Source of the DNA: Hymenobacter volaticus
Lineage (GTDB): Bacteria; Bacteroidota; Bacteroidia; Cytophagales; Hymenobacteraceae
NCBI RefSeq assembly: GCF_022921055.1
Contig: NZ_CP095065.1
Location: 124,001-188,000 of the forward strand
Direction of reading: 5' to 3'
Length of the DNA: 64,000 nucleotides
Part shown: in pieces, positions 17,773 to 27,523 of the stretch
Position numbering within the stretch: the stretch's first letter is position 1
How the letters are laid out: every line of letters begins with the position of its first letter
Made by a program: the position numbers and the translations under genes
Notes under the pieces: generated by a model
Told to the model about the DNA's origin: nothing
Seen by the model: the letters and a program-made list of their open reading frames with translations, nothing else
Database searches by the model: none

Positions 17773-19323
17773 TTAAGGGGCCGGGGCTTGGAGCAGTTGC
17801 AACGAGTGTTTGGTGCCTTCGCTGTTCGGGTTGAGCGCGAGGGCCCGCTGGTACATCACGATGGCTTCGGCCCGGCGGTTAACGTAGCGGAAGGCATCCC
17901 CGTAGCTGTCGTACACGTTGAAGCTCAGGGGGAAAAGTACGGTATTTAGCTGAAAAGCGTCTAGCGCCAGGGAGGGGGAGCCGTTCACCAAGAGGGCGTA
18001 GCCCAAGCTGTTAAGCTCGTCTTCGGCCAGGTAAAAGTGACTGGTATCGGCGCGCATGGTGTTGAATTGCACCAGGGCGCGCACCGGTCCTTGTTTGCGC
18101 AAGGCGTCGCCGTACCATCGAGCTACCGATTTTTTATAGGTCAGCGGCCGCCCGGACCGTTGATTGAGCAGGGCAATGACAGCGGCTACTTTTTCGCGGA
18201 ACTGTTCGCCTTCGGTGTTATCGTACATAATTACCGTCTGGCCTTTGCCCACGTTGCGGTAGAGCATGGTGGCAATGCCCCGGTTGTAGCCGTCGTGCCC
18301 GACGATGGTGCCTCCGACCGGATCGGGGCGCACCACCCAGCCTAGGCCGTACGAGGTAGGGCCGCCAAAATCAACCGTATTCCCGCCCACGACCGTCGTA
18401 CTGTCGTTGAGCTTAACCGGGGTGGCGGCCAGGGCAATGGTGCGCGGGCGCAACAGCTTGCCGCGGGCCAAGGCCTGGTCGAAGCGAAGTAAGTCCTGCA
18501 AGGTGCTCACCACCTGCCCCGGCCCGTACAGCCCCGTCAGGCCGCGGCTCTCGAAGCGCAGATGCCAGAGCCGGACACTGTCTTGCAGGTGCAGGGTTTC
18601 GACTGGTTCGGGGACGGTGCTGTACATGGTCGGCAGCAGGTGGTTGGCCACGAGCCGGGCATCGGCGGGGCTGCCGGCCATCCGCAGGTAGGTATCGCGC
18701 ATGCCGGCCGGTTGAAATAGATGGCGCTGCAGGTAAGTGGCAAACGCCTGCTGGCTCACCTTCTCCACTAGCAGCGCGAGCAAAATATAATTGGTGTTGC
18801 AGTACTGCCACTGCGTGCCAGGCGTAAAGTAGAGCCCCCGCGGCCAGGCGCGCAGGGCCGGAATAATGTCCTGGTTCGTGACCAGCCGCTCCGGGTGCTG
18901 GCGTACCAGCGGCTCGTAGAGCTCTAAATCCGGTAGCCCGGAGGTGTGCGAGAGCAGGTGGCGCAGGGTAACAGTGGGGTACGGAAAGGCGGGCAGGTAG
19001 CGCGCCAGCGGGTCGCTAAGCTTGATTTTGTTTTGCTCGAGCAGTTGCAACACCGCCGTCGAAGTGAACGTCTTGGCGATGGAGGCCAGCTGAAATCTCG
19101 AGCTCAGCGTAGTGGGCGTGCGTGTAGGCAGGTCCGCGTAGCCGAAGGCCCGCTGGTAGAGGATGCGGCCCTTTTCCGCTACCAGCACGCCCCCGTTGAA
19201 GTGCCCTTCGCGGGCCAGTTGTTGAAACAGGGAATCAATCCGGGCAACCCGGCGCTGGGCGTACGCGGACCCGCTGACGAGCCCACTGCAGATAAGGAAA
19301 ATCAGTACTCGATACGTAGGCAT
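17773..19323 (-). CDS. Secreted serine hydrolase (beta-lactamase/PBP4*-type, PF00144)
   Basis: This 516-residue protein has a signal peptide (MPTYRVLIFLICSGLVSGSAYA-Q). The class C beta-lactamase-like core shows the SxxK nucleophile motif in FQLASIAKTFTSTAV, the YxN motif in WQYCNTNYILLALL, and the third motif in VGHDGYNRGIATMLY. The last ~110 residues are helical and TPR-like (SYGDAFRYVNRRAEAIVMYQRALALNPN). Such enzymes cleave or transfer D-amino-acid peptides or esters; the true substrate is unknown. It lies 22 nt upstream of the LytTR gene and 104 nt downstream of the LytS kinase gene on the same strand, so co-regulation is likely. Confidence 0.87.
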   Translation of the reverse strand: MPTYRVLIFLICSGLVSGSAYAQRRVARIDSLFQQLAREGHFNGGVLVAEKGRILYQRAFGYADLPTRTPTTLSSRFQLASIAKTFTSTAVLQLLEQNKIKLSDPLARYLPAFPYPTVTLRHLLSHTSGLPDLELYEPLVRQHPERLVTNQDIIPALRAWPRGLYFTPGTQWQYCNTNYILLALLVEKVSQQAFATYLQRHLFQPAGMRDTYLRMAGSPADARLVANHLLPTMYSTVPEPVETLHLQDSVRLWHLRFESRGLTGLYGPGQVVSTLQDLLRFDQALARGKLLRPRTIALAATPVKLNDSTTVVGGNTVDFGGPTSYGLGWVVRPDPVGGTIVGHDGYNRGIATMLYRNVGKGQTVIMYDNTEGEQFREKVAAVIALLNQRSGRPLTYKKSVARWYGDALRKQGPVRALVQFNTMRADTSHFYLAEDELNSLGYALLVNGSPSLALDAFQLNTVLFPLSFNVYDSYGDAFRYVNRRAEAIVMYQRALALNPNSEGTKHSLQLLQAPAP

Positions 19324-19427
19324 GAGACGAGGCAGTTAACGTTGACGGATGGCGTAAGCGGGGCGCGGGCTTCCCAACGCCCGCAAAATTGCGGGGCCGT
19401 AAGGCGGGTCCGTTCCGCGAAGGCGGG

Positions 19428-20974
19428 CTACCAAAGCAGCAGGGTGAGGGCCACGAAGTAGTCTTGCTGGGACTGCTGTATTTGCAAGTCATGGCGGCCG
19501 GGATACAGCAGCTCGAGGCGCTTGCGTACGTTGGCGAGGCCCACGTGCGACGTCGGCCCAGGCGACGCCTCCGGCGGGCGGGCGTGGAGTGAATTATGCA
19601 CCTTGAAATACAAGTGGGTGGCATCCAGGGTCAGCGTGATGTGAATCCAGGACGGGGCCTGCAGGCTGATGCCGTGGTTGAAGGCATTTTCCACGAAGGG
19701 GCTCAGCAACATGGGCGCCAGGTACACCTCCCGTTCCGATTCCTGCAACTGAATGCGGATGTCGAGGCCCTGCGTTTCATCCAGCCGCAGCCGCTGCAGG
19801 CTGATGTAGTGGCGCAGGTAGTGCACCTCCTGGCGCAGGGCGATGCGCTCGTGGTTGTTTTCTTCGAGCAGGAAGCGCATCATCTCGCCTAGTTGCTGGA
19901 TGCCCTCAGCCGTTTTGTCGCTGCTTTCCTGCAGGGCCGTGGCGTAGAGGCTGTTGAGGGCGTTGAAGAGAAAGTGCGGCTGGATCTGCGCCCGCAAGCC
20001 GGCCAGCTCGGCGGCGCTATGCGAGGCTTGCGTTTGCAGCTCCCGGGTTTCCTGCGCCCCGACCCGGCGCAGCGCCACGACTAGGCCGGTCAGCACCACC
20101 GCCAGCCCGAACAGGCCGGCCAAGGGCCGCAGCGGCGGCGGGTAGCGCGAACTGTACGCCGTCCACAGCAAGGCCGCTCCGCCGGCCGCCACACTTACCC
20201 ATCCGGCGGCGGGCCCTACCCAGCGGCCGCCGGGCGGGCCCACCCGAACCGAGGCCAGCACCGGGTACGCCAGGCCCTGCAACAAGGCGACCAGCAGGCC
20301 CAGCCCGGCCAGCAACAGCCAGGGCCCGGTGTGGGCATTCCAGAGCGTGGGCGGCAGCGGCATGGTCCAGGCCCCGAGCAAGGCTACCCCACCAGGCCCA
20401 CAAGCAAGGCGTCGTACCCGTGGCGCATCCCCGGTTCCGGCGGCCGGGACAGCCGCTGCCGCAAGTACCACAAAAGCTGGCCGAGCAGTTCATACAATCC
20501 CAGCCCAATGCCGGTGGCTACCCCCTCCGCCAAGAGGGTTTTTTGACGGTAGAGCGAGTACATTTTAAGGCCCGTAACGACGCCGAGCTCGTTGTGCTGC
20601 AGGCGCAGATACAGCTTGAAGTACTGGGCTATCCACACGCTGCCCATCAGCAGCAACAGGCTCGGCACCAGGTAGAGCAACCCAATGGTGTCAGGCTGCC
20701 GGACCAGGCGGGGCAAAGCCAGGTAGTGCGCGGCAACCCAGGCCAGCAGAAGCCCGGCGGCCCCGCCCAGCAGGGGCAGCAGCGAGTGTAGCGGCATCTG
20801 ATAGTCGGCAATAACCTGTTCGACCGCAGGGGCCGGTACCCCACTGGCCATCACCTGGCGCAGCAACTCGTCGGTGGCCGCCTGCTCCCGCCGCAATGTT
20901 GCCGTCACGTAAAGGGCCACGAGGGCTACGGCCACGCCCGCTTCCGGCCAGAGAGTACTGCGTGAACGTTGCAT
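19428..20974 (-). CDS. LytS-type membrane sensor histidine kinase, frameshifted
   Basis: Two reverse-strand frames form one kinase. The first frame (20974-20384) starts MQRSRSTLWPEAGVAVALV and has about four membrane segments. It stops at GLVG followed by TAG. One extra G in the G4 run at ~20386 would continue into VALLGAWTMPLPPTLW and further membrane segments. The cytosolic part follows: a coiled coil (ETRELQTQASHSAAELAGLR), the His-kinase box AQIQPHFLFNALNSLY with the phospho-acceptor His, and the ATPase N box SPFVENAFNHGISL. The repaired length is ~515 residues. LytS kinases sense envelope or small-molecule signals and phosphorylate LytTR regulators; one is encoded at 17061-17750. The break may be a base-calling error. 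Confidence 0.83.
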
Positions 20975-21469
20975 AGTCAGCTAGTTTGAGCAACTAAGCT
21001 AGGCAGGCAGGCAACGCCGCGGGCAGAAATGGGGTGAACAAGCCAAACAATGGGGTGGACACGGGCTAAACGCTCGTTTTTTGTGCCCAATAGTAGAATG
21101 CAAAACCAATGCAAGTGCGTGATGGGCAAAAAGCGCTAAGCTAGTTGTTGGGCAAGCGTCACTACGCACCATACCACCCTGGTCCCCTTGCTTACCGATG
21201 GACTGACGAAGGCGGATAGTGGATCCATTAATATTACTCAGTCATAAGGCCCGATAAGCATTGGTTTCGAGGTATTTCTATAAATAGCCGCTGGGTTAAC
21301 AGCAAGTCATACCACTGAACTCGGGTAGCACTTTTCTTGGTGCTCTTATAATAATATTAACGATATAGTATTTCAAGCCATACTTATGCGATATTCGATT
21401 CCCTCGGATAAGGTTTACGTGTCGCTTTTATTGCCCCAATACGTGGATAATGCAGCCCGTCGCCTGGCG
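20975..21469. other. Intergenic stretch upstream of the LytS gene
   Basis: It contains the direct repeat at 21028-21057 and a CATAAGGCCCGATAAGC motif (21243-21259) related to one at 43.7-44.0 kb. No gene is supported. Confidence 0.4.
21028..21057. promoter_or_regulatory. Direct repeat with 21-bp period, candidate LytTR binding site
   Basis: AATGGGGTGAAC starts at 21028 and AATGGGGTGGAC starts at 21049, a period of exactly 21 bp. The pair lies about 55 bp upstream of the LytS start at 20974. LytTR-family regulators are known to bind two direct repeats one to two helical turns apart. Confidence 0.5.
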
Positions 21470-22988
21470 CTAAGGTAAGGAAGTGGGACGGGCTGGAACA
21501 GCTGTTTCGGTATCCTTGACCTTGGTGAACAGAACGGGTTGAGCGTAGGGAAACTGCACAGCTACTCCCGTCACCTGCTGGCTCGCATCTTTGACTATCG
21601 TGAAGGGAAAGGTGTCGGGCCCGGTTACGTGCTGGGTTAGCGCGGAAAAACCGGCCCCGGCCGTGTACGTTACCAGGCCCTGAAAGTCGTAATAAGCAAA
21701 CGAGAACTGGTTTTTCGGAGCTGAGGCCAAGGTGAGCACGCCGTAGGCCGGATGCGTGTACGTGCCCACGCAGCTTTTCAATTCCTGACGAGCGACATTG
21801 TCCAATCTAACGGAAGACGGTTTAATAGGGGAGGGAGATTTTTGCGCGGCTTTGCTCGCGACGAAGGCTTCGAAGTCCGGCATTTTCGCGTAGGTATCGT
21901 CGATGAAAATGTTGGTTGCGTAACGGATGAGCAGGTTTTGCAACTCCGACTGCTGATTACAGAGGATGACGATGCCAAACCCTTCCTGGGGCATGAGCAG
22001 AATCCGGCTGCTTTGCCCGGCCGTGCGGCCATCGTGGTAGATAATGCGGCGCTTGGTATCAATGTCCCAGCCAATGCCGTAGAAGATTTCCTCGGCCGCG
22101 TTGCGCACCGTCAGCGGGCTGGTCAGGTAGGCAAACTGCTCAGGGGCGAGAAAGGGCTTGCCCTCAAACACCCCCTTATTGGTGAGCATCTGTACCCACC
22201 GGGCCATGTCCTCTATCGTGGAGGTGATGCTGCCCGCCGGGGCGAGGCCCTCGATACTGGTCGCCGGCACGAGCGTTCGCCCGTCGCTGCGATAGCTGAG
22301 CGCTGCCTCCGGGTAGCGCTGAAACTCTGCGAAGGTGGTAAAGGAGTGGTGCATGCCTAGGGGCGGAAGATCTGGCGGCGGATCAACTCTTCCCATGTCG
22401 AATGGGTAACCCGTTCCTCCACCAGGCCCGCAGCGGTGTAGAGGAAGTTGTTGTACAAGAACTTCTCCCGAAAGCTGCCGCGAAAGCTGAGGTAGGGCAG
22501 CTTGGCCAGCAACTCGTGGCGCGCCAAAGGCGGGCCATAAGAGAGGTAGTAATGCTGGTCCATGCCCACGCGGTGGGTCAGCAAGTCCTGCACCGTGGCC
22601 TGGTGGGTGGCATACGCATCGGCCAAGGCAAACTCGGGGAGGTGGGCGCGCACCTTGTCGTCCCAGCGCAGGGTGCCGGCCTGCACGAGTTGAGCCGCAA
22701 GCACGCCCGTAAAGGCCTTGGTGCAGGAGCCGATTTCGAACAGAGTGCGCGGGTAACCGGCAGCTGGCGGGCCACATCGCGGTACCCTTGGCCCCCCATA
22801 TACAGGAGTTGGTGGTCGTAGACGATGGCCAGGGCCAGCCCCGCCGTATGCGTTTGTTGCCGCAGCGTGTCGGTTAGCCGGAGGAAGTAGGCTAGTTTTT
22901 CCGTTACCGATTGCCGGCTCGCAGCCGGCCCGCGCTGCGCCGTTACCAGGGCGGGAAACCAAGCAAGCAACAGAAGGAGCGCTTTCAT
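21470..22988 (-). CDS. Second secreted serine hydrolase (PF00144), two frameshifts
   Basis: Three overlapping reverse-strand frames make one protein of ~506 residues. It begins at 22988 with a signal peptide (MKALLLLLAWFPALVTA-Q) and reads to YRDVARQLPVT. A missing C near 22760 shifts to RTLFEIGSCTKAFTGVL, which holds the SxxK motif (SCTK), and later EKFLYNNFLYTAAGL (YxN). At RQIFRP a C4 run followed by TAG shifts again (near 22360) to LGMHHSFTTFAEFQRY. The third motif is IIYHDGRTAGQSS, followed by a C-terminal lipocalin-like DUF3471-type domain. Both breaks are one base short in C runs. The enzyme would act on peptidoglycan-like or ester substrates in the periplasm. A direct repeat (23141-23173) lies upstream. 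Confidence 0.8.
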
Positions 22989-23140
22989 CGGGAAGTTAAA
23001 GGGGCTAGGGGAGGAGAGGGGTAGCTCAGGAAAAGGCCCGGTGGCAACCGGCAGTTCTTGCGCTGAGTACGTCAAAAGAACAACCGCTCCCTCTAGCAGG
23101 CGACCGACCAAAAAAAGTCGGACGCTTTTATTTTCTGCCA

Positions 23141-23173
23141 AGGCGTTCGACTTCCGCAGCAGGCGTTCAACTT
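23141..23173. promoter_or_regulatory. Direct repeat upstream of the serine hydrolase gene
   Basis: AGGCGTTCGACTT (23141) and AGGCGTTCAACTT (23161) repeat with a 20-bp period. An inverted relative (AAGTCGGACGCTT) lies at ~23115. The site is ~150 bp upstream of the hydrolase start and could bind a LytTR or AraC protein encoded nearby. The rest of the gap 22989-23287 holds nothing recognised. Confidence 0.4.
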
Positions 23174-23287
23174 TTTACTAATCCACTTACTGTCAGCAAT
23201 ATGCAATTGGCTCGAGGGGGCCTTTAGAAGCCCGCCGTCGGAGCTTGCTACCATAGAAAACGGTGGCGGTAAGGAGGGTACGGCCCT

Positions 23288-24433
23288 TTAGGACGTGGCG
23301 CGGTACTGGGTCGGCGTGAGGCCGGTCTGTTTCTTAAAGGCCGTGTTGAAGGAGGATTTGGAGTTGAAGCCCACCGCGTACAGTATCTCTAGTACGGTCA
23401 TGCTTTGGTGCGTGGGGTCTTTTAACAGCTGACAAGCCTTCTCAATTCGGTACTCGTTGACGAAGTCAAAAAAGTGCTGGTCGAGGTGGTGGTTGATCAG
23501 CAGCGACAACTCCCGCCCCGGCAGCTGTAGCTGGCGGGCTAAGTCCTGCACCGTTAAGGACGGATCTAGGTAGGGCTCGGCCTGCGCCATGTACGTGCGA
23601 AGGCGGCTAATCTTGTCCTCGATCTCGGGTGGCACCGTCGGCTCGGGAGTAAGCGCCGGGGCCCGTTGCTCGGCGAGCAGTCCCGCGACCGTGGGCAGGG
23701 ACGCGTCGATGCTGCGGAAAAGCGTCGGCTGGTAGAGGGCCTGCAGCACGAACCAACTCAGCACCCCGGTCGCGTTAAGTGCCACCCACAATTCTAGGCC
23801 CGCCAACACGTGGGGATGCCCGGTATAGCGCAGAACTTCTTTTACTAGAATGACCAAGTGCAAGGCCGCCAGGATACTGGTTAACCGAAACAGCCACCGG
23901 TAGGTCCGGTTGGCGGCGTCGGCATAGTTCTCGACGTAGGTGCGCTGATAGCGGCGCAGGGTACGGAAGACGGCGAGAAGGTAGAAGATAAACTGTAGCT
24001 GCCCCACGAGGCGGCTAACCGTGGCTTCGGGCATCTGGCTGTAATGCTGCAGAAAAGCGAGTTTAGCGCCGGTATCCGCCAGATAGAACCGCGGCAGCAG
24101 CAGGCCGGAAACGAGGGCAAACGGCAGGAAGTGTAGCAGATGCTTGGCCCGGAGCTTAAAATCGGTATAGCAAACCGCGACGACGTAGAGGTAGAAGAGC
24201 GGGTTGATCAGGGCGTTGAGGGTGGTTTTGAAGAGAAGCACCGTCGGATAGCGCAGCAAAAACGCATTCACGAACCACGAGCTCAGGTCCAGGGCGTTGA
24301 GCAGCAGAAAGCAAGCGAACAAGCCATTGGGCAAGCGGTTTTGGGTCTTGACGGTCAGTAGAAAGACGGCTAAGAGGATAGAGATAAATACAGCCAGCAG
24401 GCTGATAGTAGGCAGGAAGGAATTAGCGTCCAT
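23288..24433 (-). CDS. Membrane-bound AraC-family regulator
   Basis: From ATG 24433 (MDANSFLPTISLLAVFISIL) the protein has 381 residues. The N-terminal ~235 residues hold about seven hydrophobic helices, e.g. ISLLAVFISILLAVFLLTV and LINPLFYLYVVAVCY. The cytosolic C-terminal part has two AraC helix-turn-helix motifs: LTVQDLARQLQLPGRELSLL and VLEILYAVGFNSKSSFNTAF, ending TGLTPTQYR. This 7TM-AraC layout is common in Bacteroidota and lets a membrane signal act directly on promoters. The serine hydrolase gene lies 299 bp downstream on the same strand and is a plausible target. The 14-residue longer open frame lacks support. Confidence 0.88.
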   Translation of the reverse strand: MDANSFLPTISLLAVFISILLAVFLLTVKTQNRLPNGLFACFLLLNALDLSSWFVNAFLLRYPTVLLFKTTLNALINPLFYLYVVAVCYTDFKLRAKHLLHFLPFALVSGLLLPRFYLADTGAKLAFLQHYSQMPEATVSRLVGQLQFIFYLLAVFRTLRRYQRTYVENYADAANRTYRWLFRLTSILAALHLVILVKEVLRYTGHPHVLAGLELWVALNATGVLSWFVLQALYQPTLFRSIDASLPTVAGLLAEQRAPALTPEPTVPPEIEDKISRLRTYMAQAEPYLDPSLTVQDLARQLQLPGRELSLLINHHLDQHFFDFVNEYRIEKACQLLKDPTHQSMTVLEILYAVGFNSKSSFNTAFKKQTGLTPTQYRATS

Positions 24434-25413
24434 GAACGGGCAAGACTGGGAACAGGCGCCCAAAAGTAGCATGCCAAAACCAAGAGTCGCGGCGCAAGGC
24501 CGAACCTGCTCTGGGGTTCGGGCCCGCTAAAGCGGCCGTATCATTGCACACGTAAAGTCACGCGGCATTTAAAGGCAACGCTCGACGCAAGATTCTGCTT
24601 TGTCGCTGGATTCGCTGAGTCCGTCGCCTCCCCAGCGCAGTGGTTGGATAATACCAACTGCGGCCGGGTGGCAGCTCACTCAGGCAGGAGAAGTAGGTCC
24701 CGGGGGCTGCTCCTTGCTAGAAGCAGCCTAGGCGGGTAAAGGGTAGGCAAGCCACTGTACTTCATGGCGAGGTGCTGGCAGCGCCTTGTGCGCCGGCTGA
24801 ATACTTACTGCGCCGGATGAGGTTCTGCGTCGGCAAATCCAATAATTAAGGTATAGGAAGCTTCCCAAATCGCGCTCGAGTAGGCCCTGGGTAAGTTGAT
24901 TGCGCGTGGTTTGCATAGGTAGCGATAAGGAAAACTATTCGTTTCCTATCCCTAGCAGCAGATGCATCAAAAAATCAGGCAGTGCAGGCGTGGCCTAGCG
25001 CTGTAGCAGCAAGCGTACGGTTTCGCGCCTGCGGGCCGGATGGGTCGAAAGCGGCGACTGTCAGTGAGTTCGGTATAGCCTACTAGCGTCACCACCACGT
25101 TCGCAACCCTGTGGCCGAATTGCTGAGTACCTGTGCCAAGCGTTCGACCAGCAAAAAGGACGGTTGGGGCAGGGGCCGTCATGGCAAAAAGTGGAAACGA
25201 ATAAGGTAAAGCTCTATACCTAGTTCGTTCCCCAGGGAAGCAGCCCGGGCTGGACGGCTCACGCTTATCTACCCCGTTGCTTCAGTTGCCGCCGGAGCGG
25301 GTACGGTTACTGCCGAATGGGTGGGCCACCCGGGCACTCCCCTAAAACAACGAATATTAACGGCCGCTTTCTTTGCCCCGGGAGTTAGGGGCCGATTCCC
25401 TAGAATCAACGAC
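24434..25413. other. Gene-poor stretch
   Basis: Small reverse-strand open frames at 24728-24916 and 24967-25182 have no recognisable features. No hairpins or repeats stand out. I see no supported gene. Confidence 0.4.
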
Positions 25414-25863
25414 TTACCCCCGCGCGCCGTTTTCAGCCAATTCCTTCACTTTCGCCAGGGCTTGGGGAAAGGTCGCCGTGAAATAGTCTTGGTACGCTTC
25501 ACTGACGTCCATTTCCACGACGAGCTCGGTGGTGCCGTTCGTTTCGGTTAACGTATAGGTCTCCCTGGCCCCCACCCAGCTCTGCGTTTTCGCGTCCACG
25601 GGTTGCTTCTGCCCGTCTTTTAGTTCGCCTAGGTGCTGGAAGGAGATGAACTCGTTCGGTGTCTTTTTCGTGATCACGCTGTACATACCGCCCCCGTCCG
25701 CCGATATGAATTGTACTTCGCTGCCTTCCTGCCAATCGGTAATCGCCCGGGAGCCTTCACTGAAGGCCCGGGTCCAAATGCCATAGAGGGTATCATCCCA
25801 CAGCACCTGCCACACGCTGGCTTTGGGTGCGTGGATCGTGGTAGCAAAGCGAGCCTGTTCCAT
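25414..25863 (-). CDS. SRPBCC (AHSA1-like/START) domain protein
   Basis: The 149-residue product is a single SRPBCC domain: the N-terminal strand and helix MEQARFATTIHAPKASVWQVL, LYGIWTRAFSEGS, then EFISFQHLGELKDG, ETYTLTETNGTTELVVEMDV and the long C-terminal helix FPQALAKVKELAENGA. This helix-grip fold binds hydrophobic ligands. It is cytosolic. There is no operon context: gene-poor DNA flanks it on both sides. The annotation is reliable at the fold level only. Confidence 0.85.
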   Translation of the reverse strand: MEQARFATTIHAPKASVWQVLWDDTLYGIWTRAFSEGSRAITDWQEGSEVQFISADGGGMYSVITKKTPNEFISFQHLGELKDGQKQPVDAKTQSWVGARETYTLTETNGTTELVVEMDVSEAYQDYFTATFPQALAKVKELAENGARG

Positions 25864-26205
25864 CGAGGTTGCCTGATTTAGTACGGGTTGTGTTGGGCTG
25901 AAAGCAATTCTGTTGTAATCCTTTCTGCTCTCGCCTCCTACAAAAATACGCCTGTAAGTAGCGATCTAGCGGGTGTATTCCGACAGTATGGCGGGGCGTT
26001 TGCGACGCGGAGAGGAAGTCGGGGGCGGCCTTCGTTTCCTAGGAAAGGTGCTCAAGCCCGATCGCCCGGGTTCGCTCCTTGGTGGCGCTAGGCCTCCTCG
26101 CACGGGCGCAAGGTTGCCCTGCTGCGCCTATTGCAGCGGCAGCGTCACGTTACGGGCGTAATAGGTGGAACCTGCCAATCCCGCAGCATATCAAAAAGCA
26201 GGGGA
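25864..26205. other. Intergenic stretch
   Basis: No gene or clear signal was recognised between the SRPBCC gene and the 3' end of the hydrolase gene. Confidence 0.4.
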
Positions 26206-27039
26206 TTAAGCGTGCGGCTCGGCCGTGCGTCGGCGTGCTGGCGCCGGCGTTCCCGCAGTGCGGCCTAGCCAATCCAGAACGAAATCGGCGCTTTCCCGCC
26301 AGGTTGGCAACCCCAGCACCAAGTGGTTGCGGCCCGCAAACTCCTTGTAGTCGGTGATGGATTCGTTGTAGTTGGCGTAGCGCTGGTAGTTGGAATAGTT
26401 CAGGGAAGCAGGCATGATGTGATCGGTGCTGCCCGCCACAAACAGCAACGGCGCGTGAGGACGGGCAAAGTCGACCCGGGCCTCTTTGGTCAGTGCCCCG
26501 CGCGCCATCTTCTTGGACTCAGGCACGACCAGCTGCTCGTAGGTGGCCCGCTGCGTAGTCCCGTCCAAGCCGTTGGTGAAGGTGTACTGCCAGTGCTGGA
26601 ACGACATCAGGTAGGTTTTCTTTAACGACGTAAACAAGCCGAGGGCCGGGGTCACCGAGCGGAAAAACGACCACTTCAGCGTGAGCACTCCCTGCGGCGG
26701 GACCGAGTGAATGGCCACGCCGGCCGCGCCGAGGTCTTGCTGCAACAGCAACTGGACGATCAACCCGCCGAAGGAGTGGCCGATCAGGATCGGCTTTTCG
26801 GGTAGTTGGCGGATGAAAGCGGCGTAGGAGGCCACGACGCTGGTTAAGCTGTTGTGGGCAATGGCCGAGTGCGGGTGCTCGCTGCGCAACGCGGCCGCCG
26901 CCCCTTCCTTGTGGGGGTGGGCCGGGGCGTAGCAGGTGTAGCCCTGATTCTCGAAATACGCCTTCCACGCGTCCCAGCACGTGCTGCTGACAAAGGCGCC
27001 GGTGACGAAGACCACGGTGTTGATGGGGTTGTTTGGCAT
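26206..27039 (-). CDS. Alpha/beta hydrolase
   Basis: From ATG 27039 (MPNNPINTVVFVTGAFVSS) the protein has 277 residues. The nucleophile elbow is KPILIGHSFGGLIVQLL (G-H-S-F-G), the acid lies in LLFVAGSTDHIMPASL, and the histidine in FAGRNHLVLGLPTW. The early oxyanion strand and CWDAWKAYFENQGYTCYAPAHPHK are typical of the family. There is no signal peptide. The substrate is unknown. A longer start at 27081 exists but adds residues outside the fold. Confidence 0.87.
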   Translation of the reverse strand: MPNNPINTVVFVTGAFVSSTCWDAWKAYFENQGYTCYAPAHPHKEGAAAALRSEHPHSAIAHNSLTSVVASYAAFIRQLPEKPILIGHSFGGLIVQLLLQQDLGAAGVAIHSVPPQGVLTLKWSFFRSVTPALGLFTSLKKTYLMSFQHWQYTFTNGLDGTTQRATYEQLVVPESKKMARGALTKEARVDFARPHAPLLFVAGSTDHIMPASLNYSNYQRYANYNESITDYKEFAGRNHLVLGLPTWRESADFVLDWLGRTAGTPAPARRRTAEPHA

Positions 27040-27523
27040 GGTACCGAGTGCGGTTAAGGGAAGGAAACGATCCGTGAGCAAGAGCCTTCAAGTAATACAA
27101 GCCAGGGAAAGCCGAAAGGGGAAAGCCCAGCAGAAGTGCTGGGGCAGCGAAGTTCCCACTCGCCCGCAGCCCAGGGCAGCAGCGCGGTCCGCCCGCAACG
27201 CAGCGCCGCCAGACCTTGGCCCACCCGTGGTGCGCTAGCCGCAGGAGGCTACACGCCGAACTAACGAGCAACTCGGCAATTGTCCGCTCCCGTCGCTGCT
27301 TGTCCTTCCGATGCCAGACCTGTTCTGGCGCCCAAGGCGCGAGACGAGCGGCCGCTATAATATATGCATACTCTAATATAATAAGGAGAGAGCATTAAGC
27401 AAATAGCAAGCTTAAAAAGCAGCCTATATCCGTTGGACTAGACTAGGCGGGCTATGGGTTGCACTAGCAAAGGCCAGCTTTCCAGGCGCTAGCCGGTCAA
27501 TGCACTAGCAAGGCATCCAGCAC
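27040..27523. other. Intergenic stretch
   Basis: No gene is supported. An A+T-rich patch (27355-27385) with TATAATATATGCATA may hold a promoter. Confidence 0.35.

Noticed and set aside
20380..20392. Programmed -1 frameshift in the LytS gene (GTGGGG TAG)
   Set aside because: The G4 run is a poor slippery site and matches the general one-base homopolymer deficit, so an error or mutation is simpler.
24728..25182. Two small reverse ORFs
   Set aside because: Composition and length are compatible with chance in G+C-rich DNA.
26519..27271. 250-residue reverse ORF overlapping the alpha/beta hydrolase
   Set aside because: It is an out-of-frame shadow of the hydrolase gene, with Arg/Ala-rich translation.
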